Source: Actinacidiphila sp. DG2A-62 (lineage in GTDB: Bacteria > Actinomycetota > Actinomycetes > Streptomycetales > Streptomycetaceae). Taken from it: a stretch of DNA of 64,000 nucleotides. Position numbers and translations under genes: made by a program. The stretch covers positions 4,221,001 through 4,285,000 of the forward strand of contig NZ_JAYMGI010000002.1 of NCBI RefSeq assembly GCF_035825295.1, read 5' to 3'. The stretch's first letter is position 1. The number at the start of each line of letters is the position of its first letter. This document shows, piece after piece, positions 8,625 through 16,504 of this stretch. The notes under the pieces were generated by a model. It was not told the origin of the DNA. It did no database searches and saw nothing but the letters and a program-made list of their open reading frames with translations.

Positions 8625-9167
8625 GTGTACTTCGCCGCACTGCTCGCGCGCACCGAGGACGGTTGGCAAGCGAGCGAACCCGATCTCGACGATGTGGAAA
8701 CCCTCGCCGACCTGAGTGACCTGGCCCGCGCGGCCGGCGACGAGGATGAGACGGTCCTGGTCTTCATCGAGCAGGAGGACGCCTGGTTCGGCGTCATCCG
8801 GGTCGACGGTGAAGAGGACCCCAGGATCTACGTGTCCGACGCGGCGGCGGCCGCCCGCAGTTCGTACGGGGAGATCCTGCTCACCGACGAGGTGCTGGGC
8901 CGCGACCCGGAGGACCTCGACGACCTGGTCGACCTCGACGGAACCGAGGACGGCGAGGTCGACGACGACGAGGACGAGGGGGTGGCCGGCCCGTCCGAGG
9001 ACCATGTGCCGGTGGGCCCGCTCGGCGACACCGACCTGCTGGCCGATCTCGGCATGAGCACCGCGGACCTGCTGGCGCTCAGCGGCGACGGCGCGCTCAC
9101 CGGCGAGGCGCTCGGCGAGATCGCCGACGCGATCGGCGCGGCCGATGTCCTGGAGGCCGTGCGCTGA
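8625..9167 (+). CDS. tRNA adenosine deaminase-associated protein
   Basis: Protein of 180 residues from the GTG at 8625, preceded by GGAGAG. It begins VYFAALLARTEDGWQASEPD and shows the family pattern: VLVFIEQEDAWFGVIRVDGE, DPRIYVSDAAAAARSSYGE, a very acidic middle (DDLVDLDGTEDGEVDDDEDE) and a helical end ALGEIADAIGAADVLEAVR. The family is found almost only next to tadA in actinobacteria, as here (86 bp upstream). It probably assists or regulates the deaminase, but its role is unproven. Confidence 0.9.
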   Translation: MYFAALLARTEDGWQASEPDLDDVETLADLSDLARAAGDEDETVLVFIEQEDAWFGVIRVDGEEDPRIYVSDAAAAARSSYGEILLTDEVLGRDPEDLDDLVDLDGTEDGEVDDDEDEGVAGPSEDHVPVGPLGDTDLLADLGMSTADLLALSGDGALTGEALGEIADAIGAADVLEAVR

Positions 9168-9253
9168 CGGTCCCTCCACCTCCTCCCGTCCCCCCATCCG
9201 TTCCCTCGGGCGGCGCCCCGGGGGACCCCGTCCGCGATCCGTGGGCGCCCGCG

Positions 9254-9799
9254 ATGCGGCTCGCGCTCGCGGTGGCCGAGCGCGCCCCGCTCACCGGCGA
9301 CGTGCCGGTGGGCGCGGTCGTGCTGGGCCCGGACGGCTCGATCCTGGCGCGGGCGTGCAACGAGCGCGAGGCGACGGGCGATCCGACGGCCCACGCCGAG
9401 GTCCTCGCGATCCGCAGGGCCGCGGCGGCCTACGCGGCGGCGCGGGAGGCGACCGCGGCGGCGGGCCCCGGCGCGCCCGCGAACACCGCGTCCTCGGAAC
9501 CCGGCGCGCCCGTGAACACCGCGTCCTCGGGCGGCACCCCCGCGGCCGAGTGGCGGCTGACCGGCTGCACGCTGATCGTCACGCTGGAGCCGTGCACGAT
9601 GTGCGCGGGCGCGATCGTGCTGTCCCGCCTGGACCGCGTGGTCTACGGCGCGCGCGACGCCAAGGCCGGCGCGGCGGGCTCCCTGTGGGACGTGGTCCGC
9701 GACCGCCGCCTCAACCACCGCCCCGAAGTGATCCCCGACGTCCTCCCCGCCGAGTCCGCCGCCCTCCTCACCGCCTTCTTCCGCGGAACCGATTTCTGA
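9254..9799 (+). CDS. tadA: tRNA-specific adenosine deaminase with an insert
   Basis: Deaminates adenosine 34 to inosine in the anticodon of tRNA-Arg(ACG), a gene for which is at 63.3 kb. Zinc and catalytic residues are visible: His47 and Glu49 in TAHAEVLAI, and Cys114/Cys117 in LEPCTMCAGAIVLSR. The C-terminus (LNHRPEVIPDVLPAESAALL) is also typical. Unusual: about 35 residues are inserted between HAE and the PCxxC strand. They include an 11-residue tandem repeat (PGAPANTASSE, PGAPVNTASSG) encoded by a 33-bp DNA repeat. The total is 181 residues against about 145-160 normally. Start taken as the first ATG before the deaminase core. Confidence 0.93.
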   Translation: MRLALAVAERAPLTGDVPVGAVVLGPDGSILARACNEREATGDPTAHAEVLAIRRAAAAYAAAREATAAAGPGAPANTASSEPGAPVNTASSGGTPAAEWRLTGCTLIVTLEPCTMCAGAIVLSRLDRVVYGARDAKAGAAGSLWDVVRDRRLNHRPEVIPDVLPAESAALLTAFFRGTDF

Positions 9800-9830
9800 G
9801 CACACCCCCCGGTGGGCTAAGCTCTCCCTC

Positions 9831-9917
9831 GGTAGCGTGTCCGAGCGGCCTAAGGAGCACGCCTCGAAAGCGTGTGAGGGGGCAACTCCTCCGTGGGTTC
9901 AAATCCCACCGCTACCG
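9831..9917 (+). tRNA. tRNA-Ser(CGA)
   Basis: 87-nt class II tRNA. Acceptor GGTAGCG pairs with CGCTACC, and the anticodon loop within CGCCTCGAAAGCG gives CGA. There is a long variable arm and T-loop GGTTCAAATCC. No CCA is encoded. It starts 31 bp after the tadA stop and is followed by an 18-bp palindrome. Confidence 0.96.
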
Positions 9918-9920
9918 CTC

Positions 9921-10811
9921 TCAGCTCCACGCACGCGGGCCCCGACCGGTCACCGGTCGGGGCCCGCGTCGCGTCTGGTCCCCGACGCCGTGCACCGCTT
10001 GGGCCACGGCGAGCAGCGTGGCGATCGGATCGCCGCCGAGGGGGTAGACGCCGACGTGGTCGGCGCCGGCGTCCCGGTGGGCGAGCAGCCCTCGCGCGAC
10101 GGCGGCCGGGTCGCCGTGGGCGACGAGCCCGTCGATGAGGCGGTCGCTCCCCGCGTCGGCGAGATCGTCGTCGGTGAAGCCGAGCCGCCGGAGGTTGTTC
10201 GCGTAGTTGGCGACGCCCAGCGCCGTCCCGGGCGGGGCGGACCGCGCGATCGCGCGAGCCCGCTCGGCGTCCGGCTGGGGAAGCGCGAAGTGGCCGGGCA
10301 GCAGCAGTTTCCCCGCGCCCAGGACGGAGCGTGCGCGACGCGTGTGCTCCTGGGTCACCATGCACGGGACGGCGCCGGCGGTGCGGTCGCGGGCCAGGCG
10401 CAGCATCCTGGGCCCGAGCGCGGCCACCACCGTCCGGTCGGCCGGCACGCCCTTGGCGGCGAGCCGGTCCACGTACGACGCCAGCGTGTCGTACGGCGAG
10501 GCGTACTCGCGGTGGACCTCGCGGTGCCCGATGCCGACACCGAGCAGGAACCGGCCGGGGTGGCGGGCCTCGATGCGGCGGTAGGAGGCCGCGACGGCGT
10601 CCGGGTCGGCGGTCCAGACGTTCACCACGCTGGTGCCGACGGCCAGCCCGGTGGTGGCGTCGAGGAGTTCCTCCGCGAGGGTGAGGTCGGCCGGCGGCGA
10701 GGCGTCGAGCCAGAGGGTGCCGTAGCCGGCTCGTTCGACGTCCGCCGCGGCTGCCGGGGTCACTTGGTGTGCGCGCAGATGGGCGCCGAGGAGGCCGAGA
10801 TCGATGGTCAT
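9921..10811 (-). CDS. LLM class F420-dependent oxidoreductase
   Basis: Protein of 296 residues with luciferase-like TIM-barrel features: MTIDLGLLGAHLRAHQVTPA at the N-terminus, YGTLWLDASPPADLTLAEEL, LAVGTSVVNVWTADPDAVA, HPGRFLLGVGIGHREVH, and a C-terminal GADHVGVYPLGGDP. This subgroup uses coenzyme F420 for hydride transfer, and the substrate is unknown. Divergent from a LysR gene 89 bp away, its likely regulator. Odd: the last 15 codons run through the palindrome after tRNA-Ser, so the stop codon lies beyond the hairpin. Confidence 0.87.
   Translation of the reverse strand: MTIDLGLLGAHLRAHQVTPAAAADVERAGYGTLWLDASPPADLTLAEELLDATTGLAVGTSVVNVWTADPDAVAASYRRIEARHPGRFLLGVGIGHREVHREYASPYDTLASYVDRLAAKGVPADRTVVAALGPRMLRLARDRTAGAVPCMVTQEHTRRARSVLGAGKLLLPGHFALPQPDAERARAIARSAPPGTALGVANYANNLRRLGFTDDDLADAGSDRLIDGLVAHGDPAAVARGLLAHRDAGADHVGVYPLGGDPIATLLAVAQAVHGVGDQTRRGPRPVTGRGPRAWS
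9933..9969. terminator. Palindrome / terminator
   Basis: 18-bp perfect arms (9933-9950 and 9952-9969) with a 1-nt centre, core GGGCCCCGACCGGT. It probably terminates the tRNA-Ser transcript and, read the other way, lies inside the last codons of the LLM gene. Confidence 0.7.
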
Positions 10812-10854
10812 GTCCCGACTTCAGCACGCCGGCCCGCGGCGAACCAGGACCAGG

Positions 10855-10867
10855 GCTGACGCGCAGC
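10855..10867. promoter_or_regulatory. Possible LysR box
   Basis: Short dyad GCTG-ACGCG-CAGC in the 89-bp gap between the LLM gene and the divergent lysR-type gene. Weak: based only on symmetry and position. Confidence 0.3.
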
Positions 10868-10900
10868 GATAACCTGGCGGCATCGTCGCGGGGAGGGCCG

Positions 10901-11749
10901 GTGGAGCTGCGGGCGTTGCGGTACTTCGTCACGGTCGCCGACGAGCTGCACTTCGGACGGGCCGCCGACCGGCTGCACATCGCGCAGCCCGCGGTCAGCC
11001 GGCAGGTCGCGCGGCTGGAGCGGGAGCTGGGGGTCCGCCTGTTCGACCGTTCGCCGCGGCGGGTGCGGCTCACCGAGGCCGGGCACCGGGTGCTCGACGC
11101 GGCGCGGGAGGCGCTGGCGGCCGCCGACCGGGTCCGGGTCGCGGCGAGCCCGCGCGCGGGGGTGATGCGCATCGGCACCGGCACCGGCCAGTTCACCGCC
11201 CGCCTGGAGCGGGGGATCGACGCGTTGCGGGAACAGGCCCCGGCGTTCGACGTGGTGCTCGTCGACCTGCCGCTGCCCGCGCGTCTGAACGCCCTGCGGC
11301 AGGGGGAGACGGACCTGGCGCTGGTGCGGGGCGTGCGTGCGGCGCCCGGGCTGCGGGTCCTGCCGACGTGGACGGAGTCCCTGTTCGCGGTCGTGTCCGC
11401 GCGGCACCGCGCCGCCGGTCGTACGGCCGTCGGCGTGGCCGAGCTGGCCGGCGGACCCTTCCGCGCCTCCCAGGACCACGACCCGTCGGTGCTGGCCGCG
11501 CTGCGGGAGGCGGCGGCGCCGGTGCGGCCGGGCCGCCGCGCGGGCACGCTGGGGGACACGATCGTCGAGATCGGCTCCGATCCGCGCAGTTGGACGGTGC
11601 TGCCGGCCGATCAGGTGGCCGAGCTGCGCTCCACCCGGGTCCGCGCGATCCCCCTCGAACCTCCGGCGACGATCACCGGCAGCGTCGTCGTCCCGAACGA
11701 CCTCCCCTCCCCGTGCGCCGCGGCCCACCAGGCAGCCTTCGGCGACTGA
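10901..11749 (+). CDS. LysR family transcriptional regulator
   Basis: Protein of 282 residues from the GTG at 10901 with GGGAGGG upstream. Winged-helix DNA-binding domain at residues 1-60 (LRALRYFVTVADELHFGRAA, LHIAQPAVSRQVARLERELG), then the LysR co-inducer domain (MRIGTGTGQFTARLERGIDA, LNALRQGETDLALVRGV). It is divergent from the LLM oxidoreductase, whose expression it probably controls. Confidence 0.92.
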   Translation: MELRALRYFVTVADELHFGRAADRLHIAQPAVSRQVARLERELGVRLFDRSPRRVRLTEAGHRVLDAAREALAAADRVRVAASPRAGVMRIGTGTGQFTARLERGIDALREQAPAFDVVLVDLPLPARLNALRQGETDLALVRGVRAAPGLRVLPTWTESLFAVVSARHRAAGRTAVGVAELAGGPFRASQDHDPSVLAALREAAAPVRPGRRAGTLGDTIVEIGSDPRSWTVLPADQVAELRSTRVRAIPLEPPATITGSVVVPNDLPSPCAAAHQAAFGD

Positions 11750-11874
11750 CGCCGTCTCACGTCCGATCGCCCGGCCGACCTCCCGCACCCGCACGCGCAC
11801 CCGCCCCGGCCGCGTCCGCCCTGGCCGCACCCGCCCCTGCCCGCGCTCGCAGGGACGCCCACGGCCGCCGCCGC

Positions 11875-12579
11875 TCAGAGCGCGAGGATCAGGTCGCGGA
11901 CCGCGGCTGGGCGGGAGAGGAAGGGGTGGTGGCCGGTGGGGAGGGTGGTGGTGTGGGTGGCGCGGGCGGCGTAGGCGTGTTGCCGGGAGGCGGGGGTGCC
12001 TCGGTCGTCGGCGCAGACGAGGTAGGTGGAGGGGATGTCGTGCCAGGCCGCGGCCTGGACGGGGTGGGTGAGGACGGACAGGCTCTGCGCCGCGGTCCGG
12101 GTCGCGGCCTCGCGGCGGATCCGGGCGTCGCAGTCCTGGAGGAAGGTGTCGGGGAGGGCCTCGGGCCGCACGGTGAAGGTGCCGGCCCGCGGGTCGACGT
12201 CGAGGAAGGGCGCCGGTCCCTCGCCGCCGAAGGTGGACAGGCTCTCGCCCGGCTCCGGCAGGTAGCTGGAGACGAGCAGCAGGTGGCGTACGGCCTCGAC
12301 GCCCGCCGCCGCCTCCGCGGTCACGATCCCGCCGTAGCTGTGGGCCACCACGACCGTCGGCTCGTCGCCGTCGGTCAGCACGCGCCGGACCGCCGCCACG
12401 TCCTCCGCCGGCCCCGGCCCCGCGGCGTCCACCGCCACGCCCGGCGCGGTCCCCTCGCCGCAGCTCGGCAGCCCCGGCGCCACGCTCGCCACCCCCCGCT
12501 CGGCCAGCAGCTCCGCGGTCCGGTGCCACCACCACGCCCCGTCCCGTACGCACGCCCCGTGCACGAACACGACCCTCAT
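11875..12579 (-). CDS. Alpha/beta hydrolase
   Basis: Cytosolic protein of 234 residues. The start at 12579 has GGGAGGT upstream. Motifs: oxyanion region VVFVHGACVRDGAWWW, nucleophile Ser in VVVAHSYGGIV (about 92), acid in TYLVCADDRGTP, and His in LPTGHHPFLSRP. It resembles small esterase-like hydrolases of the salicylate-esterase type. Divergent from a TetR gene 92 bp away, likely its repressor. Substrate unknown. Confidence 0.88.
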   Translation of the reverse strand: MRVVFVHGACVRDGAWWWHRTAELLAERGVASVAPGLPSCGEGTAPGVAVDAAGPGPAEDVAAVRRVLTDGDEPTVVVAHSYGGIVTAEAAAGVEAVRHLLLVSSYLPEPGESLSTFGGEGPAPFLDVDPRAGTFTVRPEALPDTFLQDCDARIRREAATRTAAQSLSVLTHPVQAAAWHDIPSTYLVCADDRGTPASRQHAYAARATHTTTLPTGHHPFLSRPAAVRDLILAL

Positions 12580-12640
12580 CGCGACCTCCCGGTCCGCCGT
12601 CCTGCCTGTCGCAGTCGCCTGCCTCCCGATCAACGGTAGA

Positions 12641-12656
12641 CGTATCGTCGATTACG
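12641..12656. promoter_or_regulatory. Candidate TetR operator
   Basis: CGTATCGTCGATTACG is an imperfect dyad centred on ATCGTCGAT, in the shared promoter region of the hydrolase and tetR genes. Proposed from symmetry and position only. Confidence 0.35.
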
Positions 12657-12671
12657 CGAAAAACTGAGGCG

Positions 12672-13250
12672 GTGGGCAGACATCCGCAACCGCAGATCCG
12701 GCAGCGTCTCCTCGCCGCCTGCACCGACCACGCGCTCGCGCACGGCCTCCCCGACCGGCTGGAGCCGCTGGCCGCCGCCGCGGGCACGTCGAGCCGGATG
12801 CTGATCTACCACTTCGGCTCCCGCGACCGGCTGCTCCGCGAGGTGCTCGGGCAGGCCAGGCAGCGCCAGCTCGAAGCGTTCACCGAGCTGCTCCGGCTGC
12901 GTCCCGACGAGCCCTACCCGCAGACGCTCGCCCGCGCCTGGTCCGCGATCTCCGGGCCGGAGGGCGAGCCGTACCTGCGGATGTTCAGCCGACTGCACGA
13001 CAGCGCGGGCGAGCCGCTCTGGCCGGGCTTCCGGCGCGCCGCGACCACGGACTGGCTCGCGCCGCTGGAGGAGGGGATGGGCAGCCTCGGCCGCCCGGAG
13101 CTGGCGACGGTCGTGCTCGCCGTGATCCGCGGGCTGCTGATGGACCTCGACGCGACGGGCGACGCGGAGCGCACGGGCCGGGCGTTCCGGGCGTTCCTCA
13201 CGACGGTCGAGGGCCCGGCCGCGGCGCAGGCGCACTCCGGCCGCGCCTGA
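12672..13250 (+). CDS. TetR family regulator
   Basis: Protein of 192 residues, GTG start. The N-terminal HTH (RQRLLAACTDHALAHGLPDR, LEPLAAAAGTSSRMLIYHFG, SRDRLLREVLGQA) is followed by a ligand-binding helical domain. It lies divergent to the alpha/beta hydrolase and probably represses it in response to a small molecule. Confidence 0.88.
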   Translation: MGRHPQPQIRQRLLAACTDHALAHGLPDRLEPLAAAAGTSSRMLIYHFGSRDRLLREVLGQARQRQLEAFTELLRLRPDEPYPQTLARAWSAISGPEGEPYLRMFSRLHDSAGEPLWPGFRRAATTDWLAPLEEGMGSLGRPELATVVLAVIRGLLMDLDATGDAERTGRAFRAFLTTVEGPAAAQAHSGRA

Positions 13251-13410
13251 CGAGGGCGCGGTACACCCCGCCGACCCGGTACGTCACCGCGCCGCGCCCC
13301 AGCCCGCCGCCGCACTCCAGCCCCTCGTCCCGCCCCCGGCCCGGCACCGTAGCCCAGCCTCTCGCCCCAGCCCCGCGCCGCACTCCATGCCTCACGCCGG
13401 AGCCCCTGCC

Positions 13411-14250
13411 TCACGCCGGAGCCCCCTCCGCCACCACCGACAGCGCCACCTCCCGCTGCTCCTCGTGCTCCGCGAGCCGCGCGCCCAGCGCCGCCCGCAC
13501 GTCCGCGTACGTGTCCGAGCCCAGCGGCAGGCGCAACGGCGTCGCCCCCGAGTCGACCAGCGCGATCATCGCGTCGGCGATCTTCCCCGGGTCGTTGGGC
13601 AGCGGGAACGACCCGTCCGCCAGCGCGCGCCGCACCTCGCCGGCCGGCGTGGCCTCGTACTCCGGCATGGCCGGCGCGGTGTCCAGCCCGGCGCCGAAGC
13701 CGGTCGGCGTCGCGCCCGGCTCCACGATCGTCAGCCCGATCCCGAGCGGCGCGACCTCGCGCGCGACCGTCTCGCAGAAGCCCTCGATGCCCCACTTCGA
13801 GGCGTGGTAGTAGCCGAAGTTCGGGTACGTGGCCTGGCCGCCGGCGGTCGAGACCTGGAGGATGCGGCCGCCGCCCTGCGCCCGCAGACGCGGCAGCGCG
13901 GCGCGGACGACGTCGATCGACCCGATCAGGTTGGTGTCGATCACCCGCCGGATCTGCTCGTCGGACGCCTCCTCGACGGACGCGAAGACGCCGTAGCCGG
14001 CGTTGTTGACGACCACGTCGATCCTGCCGAGCGCCGCGAACGCCGCGTCCACCACGCGGTGGACCTCGGCGGTGTCGGTGACGTCCAGCCGCGCGACCCA
14101 CAGCCGCTCGCCGTACGCCTCGCGCAGGTCGTCCAGCGCCTCGGGCAGGCGCAGCGTCGCGGCGACGCGGTCGCCGCGGGCGAGCAGCCGCTCGGTCAGC
14201 AGGCGCCCGAAGCCGGACGACGTGCCCGTGATGAACCAGGTGGAGGTCAT
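13411..14250 (-). CDS. Short-chain dehydrogenase (SDR)
   Basis: Protein of 279 residues. Classical SDR motifs: cofactor loop WFITGTSSGFGRLL (about 5-18), NNAGYGVF (about 87), catalytic Ser in LQVSTAGGQ and YYHASK (about 150-155). The preference for NAD(P) is consistent with Arg after the first strand. Substrate unknown. Its promoter carries a MerR-type dyad at 14339-14360 that is nearly identical to one in front of the merR gene at 16.5 kb, so it is probably a MerR target. The stop codon sits in the second copy of a 19-bp tandem repeat. Confidence 0.9.
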   Translation of the reverse strand: MTSTWFITGTSSGFGRLLTERLLARGDRVAATLRLPEALDDLREAYGERLWVARLDVTDTAEVHRVVDAAFAALGRIDVVVNNAGYGVFASVEEASDEQIRRVIDTNLIGSIDVVRAALPRLRAQGGGRILQVSTAGGQATYPNFGYYHASKWGIEGFCETVAREVAPLGIGLTIVEPGATPTGFGAGLDTAPAMPEYEATPAGEVRRALADGSFPLPNDPGKIADAMIALVDSGATPLRLPLGSDTYADVRAALGARLAEHEEQREVALSVVAEGAPA

Positions 14251-14338
14251 GGTGAGCCTCTCCTTCAGCTTCCTCGATGGTCGTGAGCGTTGTGTACGCA
14301 TCCGGCACTGTTCGTTCCGGTGCTGTCTTCGACGCTAT

Positions 14339-14360
14339 GAGTTCGAGTCGACTGGAGGTC
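14339..14360 (-). promoter_or_regulatory. MerR-type dyad in SDR promoter
   Basis: 22-bp dyad (arms containing GAGTTCGAG and CTGGAGGTC on the plus strand). On the coding strand it begins inside a TTGACC -35 element (14362-14357). A TAGCGT -10 candidate lies 19 bp on, the long spacing typical of MerR-activated promoters. It is 20 of 22 identical to the site at 16463-16484. Confidence 0.65.
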
Positions 14361-14484
14361 AAGCGCGGCTCTCGGACGCGGCTGCCCGGCCGCACGGCGC
14401 CGCCGGGACCGGGGTCCGGCCGCGCGGTGCCGCGACCGCGGTCCGGCCGCGTGGCGCCGCGGCACCGTGGCGCCGTGGTGCCCC

Positions 14485-15045
14485 TCACCCGTCGACGAGC
14501 CGCTGGATCGTCGCGCCCAGCCATTCCCTCAGCTCGTCCGGGTCCCCCAGCTCCGCCCGCAGCACCCGGCGGCGCGTGGAGACGCCGAGCACGAACGCGT
14601 CGATCGCCGCGGCCCGGCCGCGCGCCTCGGCCGCGTCCAGGCCGCTGTCGCGCAGGTAACGGGTCAGCGGCTCCAGCGAGTTGGCGTCGAGGAAGCCGGC
14701 CAGCGCCTCCGCCGCCTGCGGGCGTTCGCCGGACGCGCGGTGCAGGACGAGCAGCGGGTCCTCGCCGGGCGCGCCGAACCAGCGCCGCACGATGCTGGCG
14801 GCCAGGCGCGCGCCCAGCTCGGAGCGGTCGCCGTCGAAGGAGTCGGCGACCGGGATCTCGACGCGGGTCGCCGCCAGGAAGAGGCCCTCCTTGCCGCCGA
14901 AGTAGCGGGTGATGAGGTTCGGCGAGACCCCGGCGGCGTCGGACACGCCCTTCACGGTGACCGCGGCGTACCCCCGCTCGGCGAAGTGGCCGCGCGCGTG
15001 CTCCAGGATGCGCCGCCTGGTCGCGGCGGCGTCACGGGACATCAT
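14485..15045 (-). CDS. TetR family regulator
   Basis: Protein of 186 residues (MMSRDAAATRRRILEHARGH). HTH: AERGYAAVTVKGVSDAAGVS followed by PNLITRYFGGKEGLFLAA. The C-terminal domain (RASGERPQAAEALAGFLDAN) matches the type found in several Streptomyces TetR proteins. It is divergent from the epoxide hydrolase, with only 53 bp between starts. That space contains two strong palindromes, so it almost certainly represses both genes. Confidence 0.92.
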   Translation of the reverse strand: MMSRDAAATRRRILEHARGHFAERGYAAVTVKGVSDAAGVSPNLITRYFGGKEGLFLAATRVEIPVADSFDGDRSELGARLAASIVRRWFGAPGEDPLLVLHRASGERPQAAEALAGFLDANSLEPLTRYLRDSGLDAAEARGRAAAIDAFVLGVSTRRRVLRAELGDPDELREWLGATIQRLVDG

Positions 15046-15057
15046 GCGGACGAGGAT

Positions 15058-15077
15058 ATGTGTATGGCCGTACACAT
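15058..15077. promoter_or_regulatory. TetR operator 1
   Basis: ATGTGTATGGCCGTACACAT, an imperfect 20-bp palindrome with one mismatched pair. It lies between the divergent tetR and epoxide hydrolase starts. Confidence 0.8.
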
Positions 15078-15080
15078 GCG

Positions 15081-15100
15081 ATGTGTATGCTCGTACACAT
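15081..15100. promoter_or_regulatory. TetR operator 2
   Basis: ATGTGTATGCTCGTACACAT shares 17 of 20 bases with operator 1 and lies 23 bp away centre to centre. Its last two bases are the first two of the proposed epoxide hydrolase start codon at 15099. Confidence 0.8.
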
Positions 15101-16328
15101 GATGAGCGACGCGATGGCCGGGGCGGCCGGTCCGCCGGCCGATCCGATATCCGCCCCGGTGCCCGACCCGATGGGCGAGCCGACGCTGGACCCGATGCCG
15201 GACCCGACGCTGGACCCGATGCTGGACCCGGCACCGGACCCGATGCCGGACCTGCGGGAACGCCTGCGGCGGACGCGGCGCGTGGCCACCCCGTGGCGCG
15301 ACGACGCCGCCCGCGGGGTCCGCGCCGAGCGCCTCGACGCGCTGCTGGACCGCTGGGTCTCCGGCTACGACTGGGCGGCGCACGCGCGTCGCGTCCGCGC
15401 GCTGCCGTGGGCGACCGTGCGGACCGCGGGCGGCGACGAGCTGCGGCTGGTCCACCAGCGGGCCGCGGACCCCGGCGCGCCCGTGGTCGTCCTGCTGCAC
15501 GGCTGGCCGGACTCGGTGCTGCGGTTCGAACGGGTGCTGCCGCTGCTCGCGGACCTGAACGTGGTGGTGCCCGCGCTGCCGGGCTTCCCGTTCGCGGCGC
15601 CGCTCACCGCGGCCGGGACGTCGGGGGAGACGTCGGCCGGGGTCTCGGCCGGGATGTCGGTCAACCGGATCGCCGCCGTCGTCGCGGGCGCGCTCGAAGC
15701 GCTGGGGTACGCGCGGTACACGCTCTCCGGCGGCGACGTGGGCGGCACCGTCGCCGAGATCCTCGCCGGCGAGCACCCGGACCGGGTGGCCGCGCTGCAC
15801 CTGACGAACGTCGCCCCGCAGCGCGCGCTCACCGCGGACCCGGCGGCGCTCGCCCCCGACGCGGCGGCCTACCTCGGCCGGGCGGCGCGGTGGTTCCGCG
15901 GCGAGGGCGGCTACATCGCCGAGCAGTCGACGCGGCCGAACACCCTCGCCGTCGCGCTCGGCGACTCGCCCGCCGGGCTCGCGGCGTGGCTGGTGGAGAA
16001 GCTGGACGCGTGGTCCGACGGGCCGGACGCGTTCACGCCGGACGAGTTGCTCACGTGGGTCACGGCGTACTGGGCGAGCGGGACGATCGGCACGTCGTTC
16101 GCCACGTACGCGGAACCGGCCGCGCTGCCGGAGCGGGTCGGGACGCCGACCGTGCTGTCGGTGTTCGCGCACGACACCAAGCCGGAGCCGCGGAGCTACG
16201 CGGAGGCGTTCCTCAACGTGCGGGCGTACGTGGAGCACGACGCGGGCGGCCACTTCGCCGCGTGGGAGCGGCCGGAGGAGTACGCGGGGGACGTGCGGCG
16301 GGCGGTGGGGCTGGGGGTCGGCGGGTAG
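15099..16328 (+). CDS. Epoxide hydrolase (alpha/beta hydrolase with EHN region)
   Basis: Protein of 409 residues from the ATG at 15099. There is no Shine-Dalgarno upstream, only the operator, so translation may be leaderless. Residues 20-50 are an unusual Asp-Pro-Met/Leu repeat. Then the epoxide hydrolase N-terminal region starts (LRERLRRTRRVATPWRD, RWVSGYDWAAHARRVRALPW). Hydrolase core: VVLLHGWPDSVLRF, nucleophile Asp in TLSGGDVGGTVAEIL, catalytic His in DAGGHFAAWERPEE. It opens epoxides to diols via an ester intermediate. Controlled by the divergent TetR. Confidence 0.88.
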   Translation: MMSDAMAGAAGPPADPISAPVPDPMGEPTLDPMPDPTLDPMLDPAPDPMPDLRERLRRTRRVATPWRDDAARGVRAERLDALLDRWVSGYDWAAHARRVRALPWATVRTAGGDELRLVHQRAADPGAPVVVLLHGWPDSVLRFERVLPLLADLNVVVPALPGFPFAAPLTAAGTSGETSAGVSAGMSVNRIAAVVAGALEALGYARYTLSGGDVGGTVAEILAGEHPDRVAALHLTNVAPQRALTADPAALAPDAAAYLGRAARWFRGEGGYIAEQSTRPNTLAVALGDSPAGLAAWLVEKLDAWSDGPDAFTPDELLTWVTAYWASGTIGTSFATYAEPAALPERVGTPTVLSVFAHDTKPEPRSYAEAFLNVRAYVEHDAGGHFAAWERPEEYAGDVRRAVGLGVGG

Positions 16329-16462
16329 GGGGCCTGGAGCGTCGGCCGGGGGTCGGCCAGGCGGGTGGCCGGGCACGGGCCAGGCGGGCGGCCGGGCGGG
16401 CGGCCGGGCGCGAACCGGGCGCGTACGGGAGGGGCGAGCGAGCAGCCGGGCGGGGGCCGCGC

Positions 16463-16484
16463 GAGTTCGAGCCGGCTGGAGGTC
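16463..16484 (+). promoter_or_regulatory. MerR-type dyad before merR gene
   Basis: 22-bp dyad ending 20 bp before the MerR start codon and 20 of 22 identical to the one in the SDR promoter at 14339-14360. Likely autoregulatory site. Confidence 0.6.
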
Positions 16485-16504
16485 GGAGTCGTACGCTGGG
16501 GAGC

